Part shown: positions 57,541-64,000 of the stretch, in pieces
Position numbering within the stretch: the first letter of the stretch is position 1
Layout: every line of letters starts with the position of its first letter
Assembly: GCF_010726645.1 (NCBI RefSeq)
Contig: NZ_AP022563.1
Span: 2,666,001-2,730,000 of the forward strand
Direction: 5' to 3'
Source of the DNA: Mycolicibacterium duvalii
GTDB lineage: Bacteria; Actinomycetota; Actinomycetes; Mycobacteriales; Mycobacteriaceae
Length of the DNA stretch: 64,000 nucleotides
Translations under genes and position numbers: made by a program
The notes under the pieces: model-generated
The model's input: only the letters and a program-made list of their open reading frames with translations
Databases searched by the model: none
What the model was told of the DNA's origin: nothing

Positions 57541-58440
57541 CTAGGGGAGGCACAGCCTGTCGATTCCAGGCGTGTACTTGAAGCGCTTTCCGGGCCTATG
57601 TAGTGCGAACGACGATACTTCGCTCCACCGGCGGTGGTCGTCTTCGGTGTCCGTGCTTTCGATGTCGGCCAGTACTTGCATTGGAGTACGAGATCCGTCA
57701 TCGGATCTGTAGATGGTCGTCCCCTTCAAGCAGTAGGCGGCAATCGTGCGCTCGGTATTGACCTCGACCATTCTCAGGTCCTGCCCTTGTCGATCTGCGC
57801 TGCCTCCTTGACGGTGGATGGCTTGGACGAAGCGATCGGCGATTACTGACTTGAGTTGAGCCAGCTCGCTGGCGGACATGGCGTGTCCGAGGAAGAGGAT
57901 GCTGTGGGTATGGACGTTCCACCCGCTATCAGGGTGGTGCACTATCTCAGCCGACCTGAAGAGCGCACACACGCCTGCATCCCTCACGGACGACGCCCGC
58001 AGCGCGCGGCCTGAAGCAAATTCAAGCCAATTCCAGAGTTGCAGGAGGTCGTCGTAGTAGCTGTGCCGCTGGGTCAGGGTCAGAAACCCTGCGCGGCCGC
58101 CCCGCCGGACCCACCCTTCCAGCCGCCCAGCGAGTTTGTCCGCTTGCTTCTCAGCCTCACGCACACCACACACCGGGCAGATCCAGCAAAAATGGCAAGA
58201 CTTGAATCGATCGAGCACCTCCTCAGATGAGCCCCTCCTTCCTCTGGAAATGACACCGCCACAACTCTTGAGGCGATCGTCCTCCGAGAGTGATTGCCCG
58301 AAGGCGCGCAGCTTCCGAAGTGCGCTCCACCGAGCATTCGCAGATGCCGTACTCACCCGCCACGAACGGACTGTCGAGGAGACAACGATGCCCAGCACGT
58401 CGCCGACACTCGCGGCCGCCGGAGCCTTTCTGTCGGCCAT
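57541..58440 (-). CDS. Rolling-circle replication initiator (HUH Rep)
   Basis: A 299-aa protein from ATG 58440. N-terminal zinc-type CHFCWICPVCGVRE, motif 1 GFLTLTQRH, motif 2 WNVHTHSILF (HUH), and motif 3 IAAYCLKGT with the catalytic Tyr. This is the pSN2/pIJ101/pSAM2 class of Rep, which nicks and joins at the double-strand origin. The frame is open to 58599 but that overlaps the 43-aa gene. Last in the int-to-rep series. Confidence 0.82.
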   Translation of the reverse strand: MADRKAPAAASVGDVLGIVVSSTVRSWRVSTASANARWSALRKLRAFGQSLSEDDRLKSCGGVISRGRRGSSEEVLDRFKSCHFCWICPVCGVREAEKQADKLAGRLEGWVRRGGRAGFLTLTQRHSYYDDLLQLWNWLEFASGRALRASSVRDAGVCALFRSAEIVHHPDSGWNVHTHSILFLGHAMSASELAQLKSVIADRFVQAIHRQGGSADRQGQDLRMVEVNTERTIAAYCLKGTTIYRSDDGSRTPMQVLADIESTDTEDDHRRWSEVSSFALHRPGKRFKYTPGIDRLCLP

Positions 58441-58507
58441 AGGCGAGGTGGGCCGAGCGCCGACTGACGTCCTTGCCGGGAAGATTCCGGCAACCGGACC
58501 CCGACCT

Positions 58508-58639
58508 TCACGACGCTGTCGATTCGTCGACGTGAGCCGCGGCCAGTTCGTCGGGGGCGACGTAGATCTCCTCAGGCAGCCCAACATCCTCAAGGGCATC
58601 TCGTGCCGCCTGATCGACGTTGGGGCGGGGCGCTCTCAT
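58508..58639 (-). CDS. Overlooked 43-aa acidic protein between the 238-aa gene and rep
   Basis: ATG 58639 overlaps the upstream stop (ATGA) and follows GGGAGGGGGAG. The product starts MRAPRPNVDQAARDALEDVG and ends AHVDESTAS. EDVGLPEEIYVAPDELAAA is compact and acidic, like small regulatory or antirestriction peptides, but I know no homologue. Confidence 0.6.
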   Translation of the reverse strand: MRAPRPNVDQAARDALEDVGLPEEIYVAPDELAAAHVDESTAS

Positions 58640-59352
58640 CTCCCCCTCCCAGGACTACCGGCGACGGCAGATCGTCGGCCAGCGTGGCGCTCAGGAGCCG
58701 TGCAGAGGGTCAACTCGTACGCCCTGAACCAAACCACCGCGTTGCTCGCATATGTGTAACGGGTCGGGCGGTCCCGCCGCGGAGGAGCGCTTCCGAAGAC
58801 GACGCCAAACTCGGTGCGCTCCGGACGCTTACGATCAGAGTTAATGTCGACGATCGTCCCGACGAACCCCCGGAATTGCGGCCAGGTCCCCCGGGACGGG
58901 TGCTTCGACTCGTCTCGTCTAACCAGAACGCGATCCCCGGGGCACACAGCCGACGTCACCCGCCCGGCAGGATTTCCGGCGGGTAATGGTTCTTCTGTAT
59001 CAAGACACTTGTTCTCCACGATGTCGACCGCCAGCATCAACGACCGGTCGACAGCGTCCCGGTCGTCGGCAGGGACCTGGTCAAGCGCTACGTCTTGTGC
59101 GCGTCGGCGCAGCGCTCTCGTCGAGCCAGACGACGCTCTCGTCGAGCCAGACGACGCACCTACACCCGCGACGACCGCGGTGAAGACGACTTCGGCATCG
59201 TCCCGGGACAGGCCCGTGAATACACGATGTCTATCTAGGCGGTCGCTGAGCTGTTCGCGCGCAGCAGGATCCAGTCCTAGGAATGCGGGGAGATGCAGGA
59301 TCCGGTCTAAAGCACTCGCTTCTACTTCCCCCTTTCGTTCCCGCCGATTCAC
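58636..59352 (-). CDS. Hypothetical protein, 238 aa, with a tandem 7-aa repeat
   Basis: Overlaps xis by 4 bp at its start. An N-terminal helical region (LDRILHLPAFLGLDPAAREQL) leads into SSGSTRA-SSGSTRA, the product of a perfect 21-bp duplication (59114-59134 and 59135-59155), then an SH3-like region (GDRVLVRRDESKHPSRGTW, FVGTIVDINSDRK). I cannot name a family. The position between xis and rep suggests an element maintenance role. Confidence 0.68.
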   Translation of the reverse strand: MNRRERKGEVEASALDRILHLPAFLGLDPAAREQLSDRLDRHRVFTGLSRDDAEVVFTAVVAGVGASSGSTRASSGSTRALRRRAQDVALDQVPADDRDAVDRSLMLAVDIVENKCLDTEEPLPAGNPAGRVTSAVCPGDRVLVRRDESKHPSRGTWPQFRGFVGTIVDINSDRKRPERTEFGVVFGSAPPRRDRPTRYTYASNAVVWFRAYELTLCTAPERHAGRRSAVAGSPGRGR

Positions 59353-59603
59353 CGCACCATCACCCGCTTCCGCGAGGTCGGTGTAAGTCCAGACGGCGTC
59401 GCTACAGAGTCGGCCGCTGGCTTCCTTAAGGGGTTGTTCGACAGGGCATCCAGCGCATCAGCTATGTCTTGGTCAGTCATGCGCCAGTGACGACCCACCT
59501 TCCGGCCAGGAAGCCGCCCAGAGCGAAGTTGCTCGATCAACCAACGTTCGGATGGAGCGCCGAGCTTTTCGACACAGACGCGAAGTTCATGAGTAAGAGG
59601 CAC
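59349..59603 (-). CDS. xis: Excisionase-like HTH protein
   Basis: An 84-aa protein from GTG 59603. It carries the MerR-like winged helix of excisionases: SERWLIEQLRSGRLPGRKVGRHWRMT followed by DQDIADALDAL. Such proteins bend attL/attR so that the integrase excises the element. First gene of a four-gene overlapping series ending in rep. Confidence 0.75.
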   Translation of the reverse strand: MPLTHELRVCVEKLGAPSERWLIEQLRSGRLPGRKVGRHWRMTDQDIADALDALSNNPLRKPAADSVATPSGLTPTSRKRVMVR

Positions 59604-59878
59604 GGAAACTCCGAAAGATCGCTCGACAAAGGGACGAAGTGTGCCGGTCTTGGGTTTGTTGTTTTCCGACCCTGACGTCCCGTCGGAACATGTCTCCGAC
59701 CGCCCCGTTGCACTACCTCAACGGACGGAACAACACGTGGTTCCCTGCGCAGCAGCCTATCGCGCACATCAAACTACGTCAATCACCTGATTCTGAATTG
59801 CGTTGCCCTCCAATGTCTTTGATAAAGCACTCGTATGGAGTTCGCCTAGCGATATGCAAGGACTGACCTAGAAGTGGC
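59604..59878. other. Spacer between int and xis
   Basis: No coding frame is credible. It likely holds the promoter for xis-rep, allowing it to be expressed separately from int. No clear operator was found. Confidence 0.3.
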
Positions 59879-61009
59879 CTAGCCAGCCCCACTCAACGCA
59901 ACCCCTATCGCGTCGGCCGCCGCCTGCATCGAGCTGCGGTCCAGGTGTGTGTACATCGAGATCGTTGTGTTCACTGACTCGTGGCCTAGGTGAGCCTGAA
60001 CGACAGGCAGCGGGACACCGGCCAGGACGAGCCAGCTTGCACAGGTATGCCGTAGGTCGTGAATCCGGGGTTTGAGGATCGGAGCCTCCGGCGTGCTGTT
60101 CAGCGGGTTGCCGTCGAGATCCTTCGTCGGCCAGGTCCGCTCGACGGCAGCAGACCAGACTCGATCGTGGAAGCCGTTGCCCTTAACGAAGGTGCCTGCC
60201 TTGTTGCGGAAGACCCACTCCCCCGTCAGGTCCAACTTGTCCAGGGTCGCCTTCGGCACGTTAATCGTCCTGATCGACCGCTTCGTCTTCGGCGGGCCGA
60301 TCTCGTATCCGCCACGGTCGTATGTCCGCTTCCAGGCGCGGGAGATCCTGACAGTGCTGGTTGTCAGGTCAATGTCAGAAGGCTTGAGCGCGGTCGCCTC
60401 GCCCCACCGGCAACCCGATGCCACGAGGAACTCCACGAGCGGCTTCCAGTAGTCGGTGACGTTCTCCAGGAGTCGGGCGAAGTCCTCGCGGGATAGACAG
60501 ATCATGTCCGGTCGCTCGGAGGTCGGCAGGCGCTGACCCAAAGCCGGGTTAGTGGTGATGCGCCCCGCCCGGACTGCAGCGTTCAAGGCCGAGGAGAGGA
60601 AGCCATGCTTGTTCGAGATGGTCTTACCTGAAGTTCCCCTGTCTGCGAGGTCCTGAGTCCACTTCGCGATGTGTTCGCGAGTCAGTCCGGTCAGCGGGAG
60701 GTCACCTAGTCCGGGTCCAATGTCCCTGCGCAGATAGCTTTGGTAGTCCCAGAGCGTCGATTTCCGTAGACCGGTCAGGTGGGCGATGTGGTGCTCGATC
60801 CACTCGCGCACCGTCATCGTCGTCATATCCGGGTCGGAGCCCAGTGTCGTCAGCGCCTGGGCAGCTCCGAACTTCTCGACCAGACCCTTGAACTTGGTCG
60901 CGGTCGCAAGGTCCTCAAATGAAGTCGAGGTCTGCTTGCCATCGAGCCGGTAGAGGACCTGGACGTACGTGCTGCCGTTCTTGCGCGTGACCGATCTCAG
61001 CGACGCCAT
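59879..61009 (-). CDS. int: Tyrosine-recombinase integrase
   Basis: A 376-aa integrase from ATG 61009; the frame runs upstream to 61078 through the ssrA terminator, which argues against a longer start. N-terminal arm-binding region (SLRSVTRKNGSTYVQVLY), SAM-like core-binding domain (about 70-160), and catalytic residues Arg in CRWGEATAL, HDLRHTCASW, GH in AHLGHES and Tyr in MYTHLD. Adjacent to attR as in other ssrA/tRNA integrases. Confidence 0.93.
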   Translation of the reverse strand: MASLRSVTRKNGSTYVQVLYRLDGKQTSTSFEDLATATKFKGLVEKFGAAQALTTLGSDPDMTTMTVREWIEHHIAHLTGLRKSTLWDYQSYLRRDIGPGLGDLPLTGLTREHIAKWTQDLADRGTSGKTISNKHGFLSSALNAAVRAGRITTNPALGQRLPTSERPDMICLSREDFARLLENVTDYWKPLVEFLVASGCRWGEATALKPSDIDLTTSTVRISRAWKRTYDRGGYEIGPPKTKRSIRTINVPKATLDKLDLTGEWVFRNKAGTFVKGNGFHDRVWSAAVERTWPTKDLDGNPLNSTPEAPILKPRIHDLRHTCASWLVLAGVPLPVVQAHLGHESVNTTISMYTHLDRSSMQAAADAIGVALSGAG

Positions 61010-61050
61010 GACGGCGACTATAGACCTCGAATGTTGATGGGGTGTTGATG

Positions 61051-61090
61051 AGAAAAGAAAGCAGGTCAGGGGTTGCATCCCTGACCTGCT
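61051..61090 (-). terminator. Element-supplied terminator for ssrA
   Basis: A 12-bp perfect stem AGCAGGTCAGGG / CCCTGACCTGCT, loop GTTGCAT, followed on the minus strand by TTTCTTTTCT. It lies directly 3' of tmRNA within the element. Confidence 0.82.
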
Positions 61091-61097
61091 TCTATTC

Positions 61098-61118
61098 GTG
61101 GAGCTGCCGGGAATTGAA
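61098..61118. repeat. attR: ssrA 3' end restored by the element
   Basis: The 21-bp copy joined to the full tmRNA gene. After the discriminator base the genome reads CG rather than CCA, so the CCA end must be added after transcription. Confidence 0.88.
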
Positions 61119-61464
61119 CCCGGGTCCTACGGCATTCCCTCGAGGCTTCTCCGTGCGCAGTTCGCTATGCCTCTACTCGGATCTCCTGATCACGCGAACA
61201 AGTCAGGATGACGATCCCAGTCGCTGTGGGGTGTCCCGAGAAGTCCCGCGACCGAACTTCCCGGTGGATCCCTCTAGATGACGCCAGGATCCGGGTCGAG
61301 GGATTACCCGGTCTGACGGACTAGCTGTCGCTTAGGCAGCGAGAGCGTAGTCGCGCTGATTGGAATCGGCGCTTAATTGGTTGCAACGACGCTTACGGTG
61401 GTCTCTTGCCTGCACCGGCACGCTTCCCTTGATTCGATGCTCGAAGTCGAAACCGTTCAGCCCC
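61099..61464 (-). ncRNA. ssrA: tmRNA
   Basis: Starts GGGGCTGAACGGTTTCGACT and ends CCCGGCAGCTCCA, pairing as a tRNA-like acceptor. The tag frame at 61332-61370 encodes ADSNQRDYALAA and stop, one residue different from the M. tuberculosis tag as I remember it. It rescues stalled ribosomes with SmpB. Its 3' end is the integration site of the element. Confidence 0.95.
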
Positions 61465-61559
61465 CTTGAGGTGTGTCACATGCTCCCGACGGGCTGTCGG
61501 GAAGCTTCCATACTACCGACTTGCTCAACGGCGCCCAACGGCATTTCATTCCGTCCGCG

Positions 61560-63890
61560 TCACGGCGCTCCGTTGGCGTAGGACGTCGGGTCGCTCAGGT
61601 GTTCGCCCTGGTCGACCGCATACGCGGTGTTCTGCCATTCCCGCTGGACATCGGCGAGGGCGCTGGGCCGACCGAACAGGTGCCCCTGCGCCAGTCGGCA
61701 ACCGGCGGCCAGAATGGTCCCGGCCTGCACCGTGGTCTCGATCCCCTCGGCGATGACGTCGAGTCCGAGCTCGGTGCACAGCCGGATCACCGACCGGTAC
61801 ACGGTCAGATCCCGCTCGGGTTCGGCGCCGACGGCCAGGCTGCGGTCCAGCTTGACGATGTGCACCGGCAGCGCGTGCAGATAGGTCAGGGAGTTGTAGC
61901 CGGCGCCGAAGTCGTCGAGCGCGACCTTCACGCCCACCGCGCGGAAGCGTTCGATCTGCTCGGCGGCGTCGGCGAGGTCGAGAATCGGCAGCGTCTCGGT
62001 GATCTCGAGCACCAGGCGCCGCGGCGGCAGCTGGTGGCGTTGCAGCACGCGGCGCACACCGTGTTCGAAGCCCGAACTGCCCAGCCGCGCCGCACCGACG
62101 TTGACGTGGATGTCGACGTCCAGACCGGCAGCCATCACCTCACTGCAGGCCAGCTCCAGGACCAGTTCGTCGAGTCGCGCGCCGAGACCGGCGGCCTCGG
62201 CAACCGCGACGAACGTCTCGGGCGGGATCTCCATCCCGTTGGGCGCGGTCCACCGCGCCAGGGCCTCGACCGCCACCAGGGATCCGTCGGTGAGATCGAC
62301 CACCGGCTGGTAGACCAGCCGAAACCCGTCGGGAACGGCGCCGGCGGCGGCGCGCAACGCCGTCGGAAAGTCCGACTGCATGGGCGCTGACGGCTCGTAG
62401 ACGATCGCGGAGTTCTTCCCCATCCGCTTGCCCGCATACATCGAGATGTCGGCCTGCCGGAGCAGATCGTCAGATGTCTGTGACGGCCCGCCCGCGTCCG
62501 AGTGAACCAGGCCCATGCTGGCTTTGACCCGGACCGACGATCCCTGCACCGCGAACGGTTCGCGCAGGGCCACCCGCAGCCGGTCGGCCACGACGTCGGG
62601 GTCCTCACCGTCCCCGCTGATCAGGATCGCGTACTCGTCGCCCCCGATCCGCGCCAACGTGTCACCCTCGTTGACATACCGCTTCAGCCGCTCCCCGACC
62701 GCGCACAACAGTTCGTCTCCGGCCGCGTGCCCGAACCGGTCGTTGACCTCCTTGAAATCGTCAAGGTCGACGAAGATCAGCACGAAGGGTCCATCGCGCA
62801 TCGCCGAGTCCAGGCGCTGCGCGAACAACAACCGGTTCGGCAGACCGGTCAGCGCGTCGTGATGTACCTGATAGGCCAGCCCGCGCTGCGCCCAGTACAG
62901 CCGGCGGGTCAACTGATTCTGCGCGCGGGTGGCCAGCACCTGACGGACCGCGATCAGCGTGACCATCGCGATGATCATGGCGGAAACCAGCGGGGTGATC
63001 GGCCGGCCGATCCACACGTGGAAGGCCACCAGGTTCGCAATGCCGACGAATCCGACGTACGGCAGGATCAGCTGGGTCCAGTCGAGACCCCGGCTGGCGT
63101 CGTTCACGGTGGTCGGGCGCGGTTGTGGATGTTCGAGCATCGCGAACGCGATGAGCAGCGGCCCGAGGATCAACCCGATGCCGGCCCACCGCGCTCCGGT
63201 GGGAACGTCCACCGTGTGGAAGTAAGCCACCAGTCGGTCGGCGGCCGCCATCGTCAACAAACCCGCCGCCAACAGCAGGAAGTTGGTCCGGTACGGCCGG
63301 TCCGGTTCGTAGAGCATCACGACCATCACCACCGCGACGACCACGATCAGCTCGGCGACGGCGAACACCACGCTGAGCGTCGGGGCCGAGGACCGGGGCA
63401 GCGACGCCAGCGATGTGGTACCGAAATCGCCCAGCATCGCCAGAGTGAGGAACGACAGACCGGCGACGATGCCGTCCATGACGTTGGTGCTCATCGGCTG
63501 TCGCCGCGGACCGCCCTCGGGCGAGGCGACCCCGCCGCTGGATTTGAGCAGCACCGCCAGCGACGCGAGTGCGAACGCCGGTAGGGCGAGATAAACGACA
63601 CCGGCCAACCACGGCGCGGGCCGGGCACCCCCGGCCCCCCACAGCATCTCCGCGACCGCCCAGATGAGCAGCGCGCCGACGTAGAGCAGCCGCCACCACC
63701 GGGCCGCACCGCGCATGCGCGCGGCGACCACCACACCGCATACCGCAGCACCGAGCCCGGTCGCCACCTGCAGGACCACCTCGCCGCGCCGGGCGATCTC
63801 GGTGCCCGCCAGCGCCAGCGCGTTGATGACCGCCAGCAGGGCGACTCCGGCGGTGAGGGCGAGGCGTGGTCGTCGGATGAAAGGTGCCAT
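61560..63890 (-). CDS. Membrane GGDEF-EAL cyclic di-GMP enzyme
   Basis: A 776-aa protein. About nine to ten N-terminal helices (residues 10-320) form a sensor-like membrane region. The GGDEF domain has HDALTGLPNR and ARIGGDEYAIL (site is GGDEY, which is usually active). The EAL domain begins FRLVYQPVVDLTDGSLVAVEALARW (EAL intact), with LDDFGAGYNSL and KLDRSL metal and loop motifs. Both synthesis and breakdown of c-di-GMP are possible. Confidence 0.92.
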   Translation of the reverse strand: MAPFIRRPRLALTAGVALLAVINALALAGTEIARRGEVVLQVATGLGAAVCGVVVAARMRGAARWWRLLYVGALLIWAVAEMLWGAGGARPAPWLAGVVYLALPAFALASLAVLLKSSGGVASPEGGPRRQPMSTNVMDGIVAGLSFLTLAMLGDFGTTSLASLPRSSAPTLSVVFAVAELIVVVAVVMVVMLYEPDRPYRTNFLLLAAGLLTMAAADRLVAYFHTVDVPTGARWAGIGLILGPLLIAFAMLEHPQPRPTTVNDASRGLDWTQLILPYVGFVGIANLVAFHVWIGRPITPLVSAMIIAMVTLIAVRQVLATRAQNQLTRRLYWAQRGLAYQVHHDALTGLPNRLLFAQRLDSAMRDGPFVLIFVDLDDFKEVNDRFGHAAGDELLCAVGERLKRYVNEGDTLARIGGDEYAILISGDGEDPDVVADRLRVALREPFAVQGSSVRVKASMGLVHSDAGGPSQTSDDLLRQADISMYAGKRMGKNSAIVYEPSAPMQSDFPTALRAAAGAVPDGFRLVYQPVVDLTDGSLVAVEALARWTAPNGMEIPPETFVAVAEAAGLGARLDELVLELACSEVMAAGLDVDIHVNVGAARLGSSGFEHGVRRVLQRHQLPPRRLVLEITETLPILDLADAAEQIERFRAVGVKVALDDFGAGYNSLTYLHALPVHIVKLDRSLAVGAEPERDLTVYRSVIRLCTELGLDVIAEGIETTVQAGTILAAGCRLAQGHLFGRPSALADVQREWQNTAYAVDQGEHLSDPTSYANGAP

Positions 63891-63950
63891 CCGCCTCCTT
63901 CCCGCGGGCCGGACGGACCGAAACGTGGGATGCGCCCAGGTTGAAGGTAG

Positions 63951-64000
63951 CTAACCGGCCGCGATCAGTCCTACGGATACGAGAGCCAGCACCATTCCCA
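63951..64000 (-). CDS. C-terminal end of a membrane protein, start outside window
   Basis: The last 15 codons (GMVLALVSVGLIAAG) and a TAG stop at 63951. Hydrophobic, so probably a final transmembrane helix. Nothing more can be said. Confidence 0.4.
   Translation of the reverse strand, partial: GMVLALVSVGLIAAG

Overview
The window is chromosomal DNA of a high-GC actinomycete, almost certainly a rapidly growing Mycobacterium/Mycolicibacterium. The evidence is a 13E12-family HNH protein, an MbtK-type mycobactin acyltransferase with an IdeR-like box, DUF732 and LpqN-type secreted proteins, a tmRNA encoding the tag ADSNQRDYALAA, and many GTG/TTG starts. All assignments come from reading the sequence; no database search was run.

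Left core, 1-32.64 kb. In order: a PAS/GGDEF protein cut by the window edge; a 13E12 HNH protein; an Fe(III)-type ABC importer operon; an alpha/beta hydrolase; tRNA-Ala(GGC); an MFS transporter overlapping phosphoglucomutase; a fluoride cluster (crcB-crcB-DUF190); mbtK; a secreted 615-aa protein; a DUF808 protein; a HAD hydrolase; a LigD-type polymerase domain; and a signalling block (STAS, a 1393-aa hybrid kinase/PP2C phosphatase, STAS, PAS-ANTAR). Then come an APC permease, a flavin monooxygenase-like protein, a TreS-like GH13 enzyme, a proteasome-fold Ntn hydrolase and a NYN-LOTUS protein.

Integrated element, 32,682-61,118 (28.4 kb). It sits in the 3' end of ssrA (tmRNA), bounded by 21-bp direct repeats, with its tyrosine integrase next to attR. 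From the right it carries int, a gap, xis, a 238-aa gene, a 43-aa gene and a HUH rolling-circle Rep. This resembles an actinomycete integrative element (AICE), but no FtsK/TraB transfer gene is visible. Cargo includes envelope proteins (LpqN-like, two DUF732), two serine recombinases with matching res-like sites, a frameshifted ADP-ribosylglycohydrolase/phosphatase fusion, a RelA/SpoT-domain protein with a small partner (toxSAS-like), and a translationally coupled ATPase + PIN-nuclease pair that I rate as the best candidate for an undescribed defence system. Just inside attL lies an orphan type I-E-like CRISPR repeat.

Inside the cargo is a nested set of three IS21-family elements, resolved from terminal inverted repeats and target duplications. 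Element A (37,798-49,577, TSD CCAC) split a small gene. Element B (38,761-45,943, TSD GACAGAT) is an IS21-type transposon carrying a full mercury operon (merR, merA, merB, a small transporter, a thioredoxin-like lipoprotein, CcdA); it inserted into istA of A. Element C (47,349-49,518, TSD AGCCA) inserted between the right end of A and its istA. Removing B and one TSD restores the istA frame of A; removing A restores a 127-aa gene.

Right core, 61.1-64 kb: ssrA, a membrane GGDEF-EAL protein and the tail of a further gene.
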